Positions 12,972-26,385 are shown, counted from the first letter of the stretch. The stretch: DNA of 64,000 bases from Arbacia lixula (GCA_963669155.1 OZ022576.1:9984710-10048709), one strand, 5' to 3'. The notes: generated from the sequence alone by a model not told the origin. Made by a program: numbers and translations.

Positions 12972-13101
12972 AATTATGTTGCTAAAAAACATTCGGGTAA
13001 AAAGTTATTTTATTTTGTTTATGGGGGACTTACTTTTTGTTGTTGTGTTTATATGTCTATATAGAGTTTCCGGCTGCCTCCTGAAACCACAAAGCTCTAG
13101 G

Positions 13102-14460
13102 ATGAAGCCCGTTACAATCGCTGTATTCATTCTCGTCGTCATCCGTGTCTACACGAGAGCTGCAGACCCGACCAATACGTGGTATCTTGAGGAGGTCCCG
13201 TCTTCTACGCAATTAATCAACACCGCTGACTACACTACAACTAAGACAGGGAGTGAGATATATACCGATCAGCCGTTTGGTGTGACTCCTGACCTAGCAG
13301 CGGAGAATCAGGTAGATATCACCACGCAATGGTTGCTATTTGTAGACGGCAACAATCTTTCGACAATAGCCACGGATCAGTGGCCTGTGAGTGACACTGT
13401 GATCACCACAGAAATCCTCTTAGAGGACGATGCTAGTCCATCACAGGAGTGGATCTGGCAGCCAATTGAAATGTCCTGGTGGCTTTTCTTTCAAATATTT
13501 TCATCTGGACTTGGTATCTTGGGTAATTTCTTGGTTATCGTTATCCTCTCCCAGCGTCGTGGCCAGGGGTCGTCGGCCGATGCCCTGATTGCGAATCTTG
13601 GTGTAGCAGACTTCCTGACATCGCTGTGCGTTGCCCCACTGCCGCGCGCTAGCAGAGTTCCAGCCACGCTGGCCGGTGAGCTATACTGTAGGTTCATTTT
13701 CACGTCGTTTTTCATGTGGTTCTTTGTCTCTGCCTCCATCTTTACGCTAACGACAATCTCGATCGACCGCTTTTTCGCAATCGTGTACCCTATACAGTTC
13801 AAACATTACAAACGACCATCACACATCATCATCTGTATTTTCTTGCTTTGGTTAACCGCACTCTCGTTCAAGTGCTTCATTCCTATAACCATACACGTAG
13901 ATGAGGAGAAGCACTCCTGTAGCGTCAATTACTCTTCATCTAGAGGTCAACTCATCGCCGGACTTGTCGCATTTCTAATTGACTTCGTGATACCGACGGC
14001 CATCATGTTGGTTACCCAGGTACTTGCTGCTCGGAGCCTTCACGTCCAGTCACGACGCTTCAGATCGTCTCCCTCAGACCGATCTACCGCATCACTCAAG
14101 CTCTTGGCAGCTAAACACAGGGTCCTGCAGATGGTCTTTGTTGTCGTCCTTGTGTTTATTGTCTGCTGGGGGCCCAACGAAACAGCGTATTTCCTGTACA
14201 ACCTGCGTGTCCTCGATGCCTCCTATCTCTACGGCAACGTAGACCGATTCCTGATTGTCCTCGCTTTCTACAACTCCTGTGCCAACCCGATCGTCTATGT
14301 CATCCGATACCCGCAGTTCCGCACGGCCATCAGACGGCTCCTGACGTGCGCACGGCGGAGCAACACCACCCTTTTCGAGTTCCAAGGACCCGACTCCAAG
14401 GCCAAAGAAGATAATAATCTATCGGACTTGCACGAATTAGAGGCCAGAGAAGATTCATAA
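13102..14460 (+). CDS. Rhodopsin-family (class A) G protein-coupled receptor, peptide-receptor-like
   Basis: Encodes 452 residues in one uninterrupted frame. Residues 1-20 look like a signal peptide (ending IRVYTRA), followed by an acidic, Thr/Ser-rich ectodomain of about 105 residues with an N-glycosylation site near N85. Seven membrane segments follow: GN in TM1 (141-142), NLGVADF in TM2, an ECL disulfide pair C196/C273, IDRF instead of the usual DRY at 221-224, FIVCWGP in TM6 (352-358) and NPIVY in TM7 (395-399), then a short acidic tail. The frame is open back to an ATG at 12952, but that part overlaps a foldback repeat. I chose ATG 13102 because a signal peptide follows and A is at -3; an acceptor-like CTCTAG just before it suggests a 5' UTR intron. 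It resembles galanin/allatostatin-type orphan receptors, but ligand and orthology are unknown. Confidence 0.85.
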   Translation: MKPVTIAVFILVVIRVYTRAADPTNTWYLEEVPSSTQLINTADYTTTKTGSEIYTDQPFGVTPDLAAENQVDITTQWLLFVDGNNLSTIATDQWPVSDTVITTEILLEDDASPSQEWIWQPIEMSWWLFFQIFSSGLGILGNFLVIVILSQRRGQGSSADALIANLGVADFLTSLCVAPLPRASRVPATLAGELYCRFIFTSFFMWFFVSASIFTLTTISIDRFFAIVYPIQFKHYKRPSHIIICIFLLWLTALSFKCFIPITIHVDEEKHSCSVNYSSSRGQLIAGLVAFLIDFVIPTAIMLVTQVLAARSLHVQSRRFRSSPSDRSTASLKLLAAKHRVLQMVFVVVLVFIVCWGPNETAYFLYNLRVLDASYLYGNVDRFLIVLAFYNSCANPIVYVIRYPQFRTAIRRLLTCARRSNTTLFEFQGPDSKAKEDNNLSDLHELEAREDS

Positions 14461-14477
14461 TAAATGCACACTGTTCA

Positions 14478-14483
14478 AATAAA
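14478..14483 (+). promoter_or_regulatory. Poly(A) signal of the GPCR gene
   Basis: AATAAA 18 bases after the stop codon. Another AATAAA overlaps the stop itself (14459-14464). Confidence 0.6.
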
Positions 14484-14519
14484 AGTTGTCTGGCAGAAAT
14501 ATGTCTATTTTGCAAATTA

Positions 14520-15395
14520 TGATAATCATGATCCGGGTACGTTCTTGGTTTTGTTTAGACCTAATCTACCAAGTTAAAGTTGTTTCCAAATAACATTCAA
14601 TCGCAAATAAAAGTATTCAATGTTGTATGTTTTACACACAAGTAAAGACAAATCAAATGAGGCTTCTATTTGATAGGCGAATGGCTTGATCTGTTCGTTC
14701 TAGCCATATCTTTCCTCACATACCGTATAGATTGTTGCCCTATGTTTTCACTATTGATAAGTTGGTCAACGAAAAAGAAAAATTAATGTTTCATCATCAT
14801 TTCGAAAAACAAATAGGGCGTAATTTGCACGTGAAATGTAACCTGTTAGAAATATTGGCCAAAATCTGAGAAAATAACCTTGTTTGCACAATGACGTGAA
14901 CTATAACAATGTGCTGACAGACTTTTAATCTGGTTTCGAGAAAACAACATATGCATATTCCCCACAAATGAGGTGCTGTGTAGTTGGAACTCAAGCATGT
15001 CAAAGAGGCGTTTTGACTGAATTGACCACAGGTTGATTATTACAACAATATAAGATTTGCTGAAAGGAAATAGGAAAGGATGTAAATAATTTAAGACATT
15101 GATTACAAACTGAACAAATCGCAAATAATGTGTGTTATTACGAAGCGCAATTAGTGATTCTTAAATAAGTAATGATGCTTTAAACACGAGTATCAGAGTT
15201 CTAGTTTGGTCCGCCGATCTTCTGTAGCTCTTTGTGTTAATCCCGATCACGTATTCACAAAGATGATAAGTGGAAACTGCGAATTGTTACACTTCAAATG
15301 AACTGGAATTCAATAAAAAATTAATGAGGGATAAAGTTTATCATCTCAGCCCCAGTTAACGAAAAAGCAGAATATCTGACAAGGTTGCACATTTA
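14520..15395. other. Intergenic, nothing recognised
   Basis: AT-rich. No gene or clear repeat seen. Confidence 0.5.
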
Positions 15396-15497
15396 TTATA
15401 CTGTATAATCAACACGTCTTGCAATTGCTCGATGACTTTCACCTGCTTCAAGCACCCCAATGGCCCTTAATCGTTGTTTATGTGTCAGACGTGGCAT
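15396..15497 (-). pseudogene. Tc1/mariner transposase N-terminal stub
   Basis: On the minus strand an ATG at 15497 starts MPRLTHKQRLRAIGVLEAGE and continues HRAIARR, the opening helix-turn-helix of Tc1-family transposases, then stops after 33 codons. The remaining roughly 300 residues, including the DDE/D catalytic domain, are absent. It is an internally deleted or truncated copy. I could not identify its terminal inverted repeats with confidence. Confidence 0.75.
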
Positions 15498-17280
15498 GAT
15501 TTTCCTGATGGAAGCTTGATTACACCGGAATAAAGTACTGTCAAGTCTAAAAGAGCTAATTGATTTCATTCTGAGAATTTGCATAATCAGGAAGGAGAGC
15601 ATCCCTACATGCAGAGCATGCACACTCATGAACATTATTTTTGACAAAACAGGTGTTCACTTTGACATATTGGTTGTTAAAAATTGTTGTCCATTCAGTG
15701 GCCATTTTTGTTTGGTGGAAAGTGCTTTTGTGTGGGACTTTTGATTCAGAGACAAAGATGCTATGCATGTCAAGTTTTTCTTTGTTATGAAGATATTCAA
15801 TTGCCTATGTGCATGTCATTAGTAAGGGGTATTGTAGCACACCTGTATACAAAAATTGTTTATATTCATGTCGTGAATTTTTGTGTGCGGCCTTTGACAG
15901 GGTGTGTACTTTCTTTTGTTGTCCAGTTTATTATTGATCTGCGGGTAGAGAGGGTTTAAATAAAACAGCTCGAAGAAACTGTCACACGTGTTATTGCCAG
16001 TGTGTGGAATGTGGTTGATATCACACCATCAAAAGCAGACACACACATAAACACTATATTTTTTATATAAGGAGAGAGAGAGGAAAAAAGATATGTAATG
16101 TATTACTTTTCGGGAGAGGTGGAGGCTTAAGTAAAATTATGTGATGTTGCTATCTAGAAGCTTGTAATTCTTATTACCATGTTATTGTTCAATTAGATAT
16201 CTCTATCTTAATAAAGAGTGAGTTACATTGTCTTAGTAAAAATCGCATATTTTGTGTTATATTATATTTTGCGTTAAGTACAACGCCAATATCTTGTACG
16301 GTGTTTTTCTGACGTTTTACAGACAATTACTTAAGCGAGCAAGCGAACGAAATGGTAAGTATAGGCCTATACACGCATGGGACTTCACAATCACCGGTGG
16401 CACAAGAGATTCGTTTAATCTACGCAATATAAGTAAACAAACGTTTTGTCAAATCATCTTTCAAAGTGAAATTATTTGATGAATTTCAAACTTGTGTGAC
16501 AATCAGAAAGTTCGTTTTCTCCAAGATTCTTGCCGTGCGCCCATTCGCTGTCTACTTTGGTCAGCCGCGTGAAGAAGATGAATTTGGTCGCGATGCGCAT
16601 CTCTTCGGCATTTAAATCATGTGGTGCGCTCTACTTTTATAAGTTCAAGGCAGGCCCATATTTTCGGTCCTAGTTTCAATAACAATTTTGGATAGCCTCA
16701 AAGAACATCAGCATTTTGTAATAAGAATAATTGCCAAACATGAAAAAATTAACACAAATCAAGCAAACAACTCGGTTTCAATAGGTATCAACGTGATGTG
16801 TATTCTTTTGTTATCCGTTTGCCGTACAAATCCATCCATTTGCGCCATGTTGTTACCTATTGAACATGATGAAACCAGGAAGGAGTTAGAACAGGAGTCG
16901 GCACGAAGAGTAATTTATTCATACACCAGTCGCGTTCATTGATAGCACAATAGCATATTTGACGCGTTTGGTTCTTTGATCCATTGACGACCGCCGCCAA
17001 ATATGCAAGACAAATTGTGTATGCATTCAGAGGAATATCTATTCTGTATGCGCAGATTTCAGAACCACTTCATGTACTGAAGTGCATGTGCAGTAGTAGA
17101 ACATCTTATAATGATACGATTCTGTAAATTTCAGATTATATTATTGCTTCGTTTTTGTGAAAAATCGAGAGAACTGTTGAAAACATGTCAGAGAATCATA
17201 TTTCCTTACAAATTTCTTGTAAATCGTTTATCGAGTGTTTCACCTTTCATGGAAACAACTTGGATTTCATGTCCGGAGAT
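15498..17280. other. Intergenic, nothing recognised
   Basis: Short frames only. A small GA-rich patch lies near 16070-16085. Confidence 0.45.
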
Positions 17281-18305
17281 GTCCAAAATAGTTACGGACC
17301 AAATTCTTTCTACAATTTCATCAAAATTTCCCTTCGCTCACCCCAATCTAATTCCCAGTGGGTGTAATAAGATGAGCTATGAACTCCCAGCGAAGGCTGA
17401 ACGGTTGACATATTTCTCAAACGAGATTTTCTCTTGTTATTTAAAGGAACTACCTACATGCAGGGAGGTGTTAGGAAGGAGTAGAAACTCGAGCATAATA
17501 CATTCAAACATCTGTATGGGTTCTAAAGCGTGCTCGTGAATGTCAAAAGAATTTCATAATCATGACAATGCTTTGATGTTCCATGTGCCGAGCCGACATT
17601 TAGCTGATGTCAACCCGAAAAGAACTTTCTTTAATTTCCCATTTGTCTGTAGGCGTTTTGTTTTTGACAAATTCGTTTGCAAACTATAAGGAAGTTAACG
17701 GCAGATAATGACAGATCCTAATACTCTGCTTTTGTTTCGAAAAGTATTGAGGAATCATTAAAAATCGGACATATAAGCTATTTGTATTACTTACAAAATT
17801 GACAAATTTCTTCACTTTCCGACATCTTGTGCATTTGGGGGATTCAACCACTCTCAAAATGATATATTAAGCTGTGTTTTATCATTAATGGTGTTTGTGT
17901 GTGTTTGCGTGCAGCAGAGATATTTTACTTGAAAAACTTGTTTATTTGTGTTTGCTGATACCTGTTGTGCTCATGGAAGTATTAATGCCATTAACAGAAC
18001 GGGACAAGCGAAATGAGACTGTAAATTTCTTTTGTTCTCTCTGAGAAGCCGTTGCCACACAATCATGTTCATAATTGTTCAAACACCTGAACAGCACCTG
18101 TTGAGAACACCATAACTTTTCAGCGGCTTGGCTCATGGGTTCAAAGAATGAAAGTTGCTTCATACCATAACACATCCCTGCTACATGTAAGTAGAAATAC
18201 AGCGTATTGTTTGAAACACCTGAATGTCTTGAATTTTTATTAGGCGGCGGTCATCATAGATCAAAGGAAGTCTATCCGAGCGCAGTCCATCCATGATAAG
18301 TCCAT
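17281..18305. repeat. Dispersed repeat, long copy (pair with 35640-35950)
   Basis: Two blocks, 17281-17470 and 18185-18305, match the short copy near 35.7 kb in order and orientation. Shared pieces include TCCCTTCGCTCACCCCAATC, AACTCCCAGCGAAGGCTGAA and ACAGCGTATTGTTTGAAACA. Here about 715 bases separate the blocks; in the other copy they abut. The first block keeps a similar plus-strand reading in both copies (ILSTISSKFPFAHPNL here). A segment within the gap (about 17985-18100) resembles 28130-28260. Confidence 0.75.
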
Positions 18306-20379
18306 GTTGAAACCAAGTTGGTCAAACTCTGAGTATAGATGGCTCTGGGTGCGAAGGGTACCGGGGCAGTTTACCAACCCGTCAAAATGTCCACAAAAGT
18401 CACAGACAGCCTCTCACTGGACCCCCAAAAGAACAGGTGTGGCACGTTGGCAGCTATTCAGCCTTGTAATCACATTCCACTTCGATTTGACATTCATGTA
18501 TTGTTCATTTTTTTAGCGAGAATAAATTTCAATTTTAATGCATTCTTCCCTACATTATGTATGATGATTAACACTATGAATATGTATTCCCAAACATGTG
18601 CAATAACTCTTTCTGATCTAAAGAGAGTGGGAGAGGGGAATACAGATAGAAAAAAAACAGGGAAGACACCAATCACTAACAATCATTTGCAAATGTGCAC
18701 GAGTGTGTGGATATGTTAACGGAAACGGAAAGGGAGGGGTGGAATGAGGGTAATAAGGGGCGGGCTAGAGGGGGTGAGGGAGGCAACGAAAACAAAACTC
18801 TCTTTGCAACCAAATTCAGGGAACATTTGTCTGTTTTATACGACAAATAAACAGAACCGATTTAATTACAAACCACCATAACAAAGAGTAATTTAAAATG
18901 TTAGTACACAATCCGCAAGCATTTGAATCGAATAATTTCACATTAAAAAAAGATCCATAATATGTTATACAATGAAAAAAGATGTACAGTTTAACATTCA
19001 TGCTTTCGGTGACATCTGTCGACATCTGTACGAACAAATAGTGAACTAAATTAAAGTAATAAATCGTGTACTTCTTAACATGGAATCTCAACACTAACGT
19101 GTCTCATAAAAAACCTTAAAATCAACAAAGACATAAAAGATGTATTCCAATGCATACAAAACTGATTGATAAATCACCATTGAGAAACAATATAGCAAGT
19201 AGAACACATATACACAAAGTATAAGACTTGAGTATATTGGCCAAAAGGTAGTGAAAGTCGAGATGTGAAAGGATATCATAATGGCATTTCTTTTGAGATA
19301 CATGTATAAACATTGTGCACTGGTTGTATATTGCAGCGACTAATGCAACATTGTAACAAATATTTCAGTATAAATGAATGAGCTAGAATATATTTTATGT
19401 ACAACGTGTGAGCTCAGTGCTTTATTCATATCCATTTTTGCACAACATCAAGGATTAAGTAATTGCGATATGATATTACTCTATAAATAAGTGGTCAAGA
19501 GAACTTATTTTTAGAGAAATATCATATGGAGACAGCTTGGCATGGCATTACTCGTGCTCTAAGGAAAAGAAAGTACCTACGTTTACACGTGTAAAAATGA
19601 AATCGTTAGTGATAAAACATACCGCTAAATCTTGCACATAGTGTAATACTAATGACAGTAAAGAATATGTAGTATATAATGACAGATATTTTTTGAACCC
19701 AATACCAACAGCAAGAATAAATAATATTGTCGATAAAATGAAGTTAAATACAAGTGCAGGTAAGGATGGAATGCGTGCACTATGAACATGGTCTTTTGTT
19801 ACGCAGACCACAATTCATAGAGTCCTTTTTAAATTTAGTTATGCTATGGTTGGTAAAACTTATAACCATATCATACACCTAAGTGGTCAATTGTGTACAA
19901 TATTCAATTTATGTTTAGAAACTGAGAGCTCTCCTGATAATTGAACGTCGCAAGAGCGTTTATGCATTCGAGGGTAGCTCGTGCAATAGAGTAATGAAAT
20001 TTCGGTCTTGCTGTTTTTTGCTAGAACATTAATGAAATGTATAATGTACCAGACTTTGAAGCCTACTAAGCATTGAAATTGTAGTCAGTTTCCTTTTTAT
20101 ATTAAAGACATTTCAAACCAAGTTCATTTAAGGTAACTACTGTATGTTCATAACTTTAAGCTTAGGACCTGCAAAATGGATAGACTACCTTGAAAGAAAG
20201 TGGAACACTTAGATATAATGCCGCACATCTTGCTCTGCCAAATGAATGTATTCCTCATCTGACCTCTATTCTTAAGGAGCACACTTTGCAATAAGTGCGT
20301 CGATGGGACATTGACCAGAAGTTTGGTGATTTCGAATTCCAAAGGAAAGATGAATGCTGACTGAGGACACTGTCGCCAT
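18306..20379. other. Intergenic 3' of the SLC22 gene
   Basis: No gene recognised. It should hold the 3' UTR of the minus-strand SLC22 gene, but I found no convincing AATAAA on that strand close to the stop. Confidence 0.45.
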
Positions 20380-20464
20380 CTAAATAGCCTCCTCTTTGTC
20401 GGGTAGAGGCACAAACTCCTTCGTCGAGCGCTTACCCACCGACTTGCTTCGCGGGATGCCTCTC
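20380..20464 (-). CDS. SLC22-like exon 11 (C-terminal tail)
   Basis: After a strong acceptor (TTTTGTATTTGCAG) the phase-joined frame reads RGIPRSKSVGKRSTKEFVPL to a TAG stop. This is a basic, Ser/Thr-rich cytoplasmic tail as in many SLC22 proteins. Confidence 0.8.
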
Positions 20465-20749
20465 CTGCAAATACAAAAGCAAATGTAGTATTAAAGGGCA
20501 TATATTGCTTTGGGCATCAACATAGATTCATATATTAAATCAAACCTAAACTTTATCACAACTATGGTAGATTTCGTTCCATTTCGTTAATACGCTTAAT
20601 ATACGACTTTAAGCTTCTTATAAAGTCCATCACTTATCTAGATGTTTGCACCAAAAGAAGGTATGGATACGGTACTCTAGCTGGTTGAACATATTCCTCT
20701 TGGGTAATATCTGGATATTGTTATCGAGCTCAGTTGATGTTTCTGTTTA

Positions 20750-20780
<31 letters not shown>

Positions 20781-23700
20781 AGGTTGCAGGGGGTCCAAAT
20801 AAACATAACGGAGTCCACCGCCATTATAGTCCCAGGGGTACTTAAGCATAAATGGAGGAGTACGACCCCTCTGTAACCTGCGTAACACTCAACGATGATC
20901 GATAACGGTTCCCTACCAGCCAATATTCTCGCCTTCATCCATGGTCTCTGGGAGTTTTTTGCCCCTGGTCTCGGGTAGGAGGATGGCGAGGAGTCCAGCA
21001 AGGAGGGACATGGTTCCAAAAATGATGAGGGGCAGCGGAGCCCACACGTCGGCCAGCACTAAGATCATTGGACAGAAGATGTTTGACAGATTGGACCCAA
21101 GTCTGCAGACGCCGAATGCCGAGTTTCTGTGAGAATTATTAACATGATGTGTTATGCATTAATTCCACAACTCATTTCAAAATGTATCGATACAATTGAA
21201 GCCATTGCATTAACCAACATTCGTCCAATCATTATATTACCGAGATATCACTTAAATATTGATTAGAAACTAAGTTTCGGTACATATAAAATCACAGGCC
21301 TTACCCACTCTCTACCTTGCCATTTTCACTCCCTTTTCCATTTCTCAGATACCACTCACTTATGTACCTGGAGACATGGCGGCATGGCATAACTTTTTAT
21401 GGCTCCTCACATACACTCCCACCTGTATAATCTGTTTGTGCCTCTAAAATATGGAACACCTTATTCAACAGGTCATTTGTGACAAGGTTTTACCTCACAG
21501 GTGTAGGGAATATCTCGCAGGCATGAAGAAAGATGACACAGAAAGAGCAGCAGATGGCAAACTTTCCAAAGATCGCCACTGTTGCACGTACGATTCCGGG
21601 AGCTATGGACAGAGAGAGAGAGAGAGAGAGAGTGCGTGAGAGTGAGTGAAACATACACGTATGCACATACACATACAATGACATTATATTGACATAAATG
21701 ACATAAATATTGAATATAATGATTCAATACGGGAAGTTCAGGACGAAAATCATGTCTGAATGATTGTTAATGTCCCTGGACATGCTGAACAGTTGTCAAT
21801 GGCAATACAGTGACATTCAACATGGATGTAACTAGGGCTCAAATGAGCTGTTGTAAGTTGGTATTGTGTACATGTTTTTCATTATAGGATAAAATCATGT
21901 AATTGCTGTTACTCTATCCGCGTGTGCACTAGATCTGACTTGAAGCTGAGGCTGCTTTTATTTACTGATTGTAAAGACGGGCATTAGTGAAATGTGAATT
22001 ACAGTATATTAATGGGAAAAAAAGTTAAGTAAAAGTTAGTGCAGGGTGTGTAAAACGGTTATCCAATTAAACGTTGTGCACAAAAGTGTAGCGTTTATAT
22101 ATACGGACATGTCATGCCATCGATTGATCAATAAGGATTTTCGTGTTTAACAAATTCATGTCAAAATCACTCCAGGCCAAGTGTGACTGATTATATCATT
22201 ATCATTGTGTGCAATTATCTGCTCGTCACTATTGCTAAAGTTAGTGTGTCTCTTTTACAGGCCTAAGCTCTGATTAAGCTATCATATACCACCGTATATA
22301 TAATAACATACCGACTAACATGTGAAGATTTGAAAAGAAATGAATCATTGCATGGGCAAGTGGAATATATCAGTGTTAGCTTTAACATCCATTGTCAGTA
22401 TAGCGTATTTGAAAGAGAAGCTGGGTCTAAGAGGCCAACTGATGTGGCGTGTTCCTTGTATCACTTATATGCTAAGTTATTACAGGTTGCACTTATTACA
22501 ACCTTGATCTACATGATCATCTCGTACTTCATGAATTGTTTTCAAGAATAGCGTTTCTTGTCAAGCTCATAAACATATCCCATACATGACATACAGAAAC
22601 CAACCAACAAGTCATAGACATGATTAATAAGTAAAATACCTACAATTTTCGACAATGATTGATGCAATGAGTCGTGTTGGTCTAAATTTGTTGTTTTCCG
22701 GGGTAGTTCTTAAAACATGGCCTATTTTTTTTAATCAAATCATTAAACTTGTTATTCCATACAAAAAAATTTAATCGCTGTTATAACACAATTACGGCGA
22801 TCGTTATCCCGTTCTCGTAATTTCGACTTCGTTAATTTTTGGTGATAATTGATGTTTTATATTTATTGAATTCCATTCCATTTATACCCGACAACTTGCA
22901 TGAACGGTACAATATTGAAAACATCAATTGCAAAAACATAAAATAAACGACTATTCTGTTTGACGGATCTTAATATTCTTCCTGCCATAACAACATCATC
23001 TGATGCAGAAAACAATTAAAAAACCGTGAAAAGTGAACTCACGAATAAAGGCCGTTGCGACGCACGCGACTCCACTGACAAGCATGGAGACCACATAGGG
23101 GGAGCGCCTTCCCCAGTACTCCAAGGGATAGATCATGATGAGCACCGCTGGGATCTCGACGGCGCCAGTTAACACGAAAGCGACGTAGATGTTGACTCCG
23201 AAAGAGCTGGAACTCAGTGATAACCCGTAATAGACAATGGTGTTTACGATCCTGTGTCATTTAAAAAATGTAAAAAAACCTCAACGTTTTCACAAATAAT
23301 TTGAAATATGTTGCAATTCAATTCGAGCTGGTATTGATACACCCTAAAGTAAGGGATGTCAATTTTTAGAAGCAGGTTTGTGTGGAATTTAATCGATCAC
23401 TTTTCTTGTAAAAAGCCGTATGCATATTTCATCAGGTTTTCATTTGTAGAAAAGTTTGGATCTAAACAATTGTACACATAAGATAATCAATTCTGAACAC
23501 AACAATGGCCATTGTGCAGCACACATGTCAGTCCACAACGCCTTTTCTGCCTGAAGCATCATGCATTATTAATGAAATTTTGATGGTAGTTGCTAGTAGA
23601 TTGACATGTGTGATACACCCATCTTGATAAACATAGGTGGGGATATCAAGAAATCTGGCATATATGAACCATGTTTCCTGAATGTATACCAGCTGAAATA

Positions 23701-26354
23701 TAATTGCAAATAATGTATGATTTCATGGTCATGAGTTGTAAGGCCTTACGCGATCCATTGCAAAATGGTCAACGGACTCATGAGCGGGCCTTATTACATG
23801 CATATTGCACTCTTTACATATTACATAAATTGATGTCATCAGCTAGTTCTTTGATTGTTTGTCGTTATAAAGTTCTTAACATTCTTATTTTTTTTGCATG
23901 TGTCCATTTAACATTCGTTTTTTAGTGAAGAGACACGGGGAGGGGGCGAAGATTTGGACGCCCACTGTTTTGGTTTTGTTAAAAGCTTTCTTTCTCAGTT
24001 AAAACTTCTCATTAAATTGCTCTTAGGCGCTGCTAATAGGAAACTGCGACTTTTGGTCAGTGACCCACGTCTTTACTGTATAAGCAACCCTTTCCCCACT
24101 TTGATTTGTTGAACCTATCGCTTTTTGGACATTCTTCAAAAGAGTACGATTCTTCACATCTTATACGAGAAATTTGGGAAAAGTCATGGCCGTATCATTG
24201 GCACCAAAAACAACACAAAACAGGGGGACGTATGGTTCACTTTAAATTGTTGACAAAGCGATAATATATTCTTTCTCTTTCTCCAAGGGAAGCACTAACG
24301 TCTTTGGTGGGATTGGATTGGGCCCCTTTTCACTCCCTTCAATTTACTTTTTAGTTTCTTGGGGGCTTCTTTTTTTTTTAAACCATTTTCATTATTATTT
24401 TGACTTGCTGCTTTAGCTCCGTTTATTTCGTCGTCAGTCATTTCTATAGAAACTCTGATATTGCTCCTTTTATCCCATTTGTGTGTTGATTGATCGTTAC
24501 TGGGTCGCTTTTTTGTCTTAATGTCTAAAGAGCATAGCTTCACTACCATATGGGAATTTGTAATAAATGGCGTAAACATGAAGATGGGGGATACCAATAC
24601 TTACAAACCGAACATCAGGTTGAAAGTGTACATGCGCAGACGAGGTCTACGCATGAGCTCCATGAATGTCTGCTTGCTCTCTTGTTCTCGTTTCTAAAAT
24701 TTGAAATTGGAAACAAAAGGGATGTTCTGCCACAAAAAAATATATCAACAGGGCATAACGTACATAATCATAACATCAATGTAATTCTTCAAAAGACACT
24801 GATATACAAGAGGAACACACATTGTGCTTTCGTTTGAATATGTTCCAAAATAAGCCAGAAAGAAAAACATGATTGGAAGAAAGAAATGACCCACAGCTTG
24901 TGTCAAGTAATCATAAATATGTATAAGGTTTCTGAAATTATTATACAAACATCAATGCTCTAATTACCACTCGCATGAACATGTGCAGTAAGCCAGCGGG
25001 GTTTTCAAGACGTATTAATATATTAAAGGGCAGGTCACATTCAGACGACTTACCGGTCTGCGCATGCCCTAATATTAACATGTGAAATTGAATGGGAAAA
25101 TGGGTATGAGTGACATTATGTGACATAGTTTAACCACAATTACGTTGCATGCTGACCTCGCTAGTAACATAGTCACATTCTTCAGCTAGTGACTCCGTCA
25201 TCTCTCTGCCATTGCATTTGGCCATGGTGATGATAATCTTCTTGGCTTCTGCGATCCGGTTTCTTGACAGGAGCCACCTGGCAGACTCCGGAATGATCCT
25301 AAGGAAGAAACAAGGTAACTAAAGTAAATTAAACTAAACTTAATCAAGGAAGGGCTAGCGAAAAGTGGGAAACGACGATACGAGCAAAAAGGTCAGCTCA
25401 CTTTATCACCGTCGGCATATATACACTGCCGTACCTTTATCATGGTTGTAGGTTTACAACTTTATGATACTTGGTATTCAATCATCCATGGACAATGCAA
25501 ACGTGTTATTGTATGCTGAATAGTCCAAGTTATGATAACAAGCATGCTGCTAGCAATTGTCCCCACAGTTTCTAATCAAACAGCGTGGAGAGTAAATTAC
25601 TGTCTAGTGGTCAAGGTATGCGTCCTAGGCGAGACTTTTCAGTTTTCTTTAACCAAGAGAGATAGTTCCAATCAATCATTATACATGTAGTAGTCTAGCG
25701 GAGCTGAGCTACAGCGATTTCTTATCATTAATTTCCATTGACAATTCATTTGACTTCATCATATCCCTTTACTTTTGTTTTCTCACATGGACAATTTGAA
25801 GTTTTACGTTGTTACTACGAGTGATACTTTCATAACTTATATCACGAGTCATCTACACGGGAGTTTGTAACTTGCCTGTAGGCGAGATACATGGCTAACG
25901 GTACCAGAGAAATGAAGAGCTGAAGATGGCGCCAGTTGCGGATGAAGTAGGCAAAGAGGGCCAGACACATGTAACCAGTTGCAAAGTAGACCCAAATGCA
26001 GGAGCCCCCTACGTTCCGTTTCGAGGAGCCAATAAACTCATTCGCTATCAGCGGGGGGAGAACAACAGTATTAACCCATGACATATATCTACATGTACCA
26101 CGTTCTCATACAGTGCTTGTCCGTAAATAAATCTTCATAACTTGAGTAAAGATGGCTTGGTAAAATTGTAATAATGACATTAGCATTGTCTTGATGTAAA
26201 TAAGGGCTAATTATTTTTCCATACAACTTCTTGGGACACCAGTGCTCTATAAGTCCATTTGTTACAGGAGTACTAGTTATTGTCAAATCTCATATATGTT
26301 TTACGCCACCGCGGACAATTTGGGTGACAGAATAGGAGAGAAATAGAAAACAAG

Positions 26355-26385
<31 letters not shown>

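Noticed and set aside
12952-13101. Upstream ATG extending the GPCR by 50 residues
   Set aside because: The first part lies in the right arm of a foldback element, and a signal peptide begins at 13102 in better context.
13491-14385. Minus- and plus-strand frames overlapping the receptor
   Set aside because: Shadows of the GPCR coding sequence with no independent similarity.
20148-20501. 117-codon minus-strand frame
   Set aside because: Wrong frame across the last SLC22 exon. The phase-joined reading is the C-terminal tail and the acceptor falls inside this frame.
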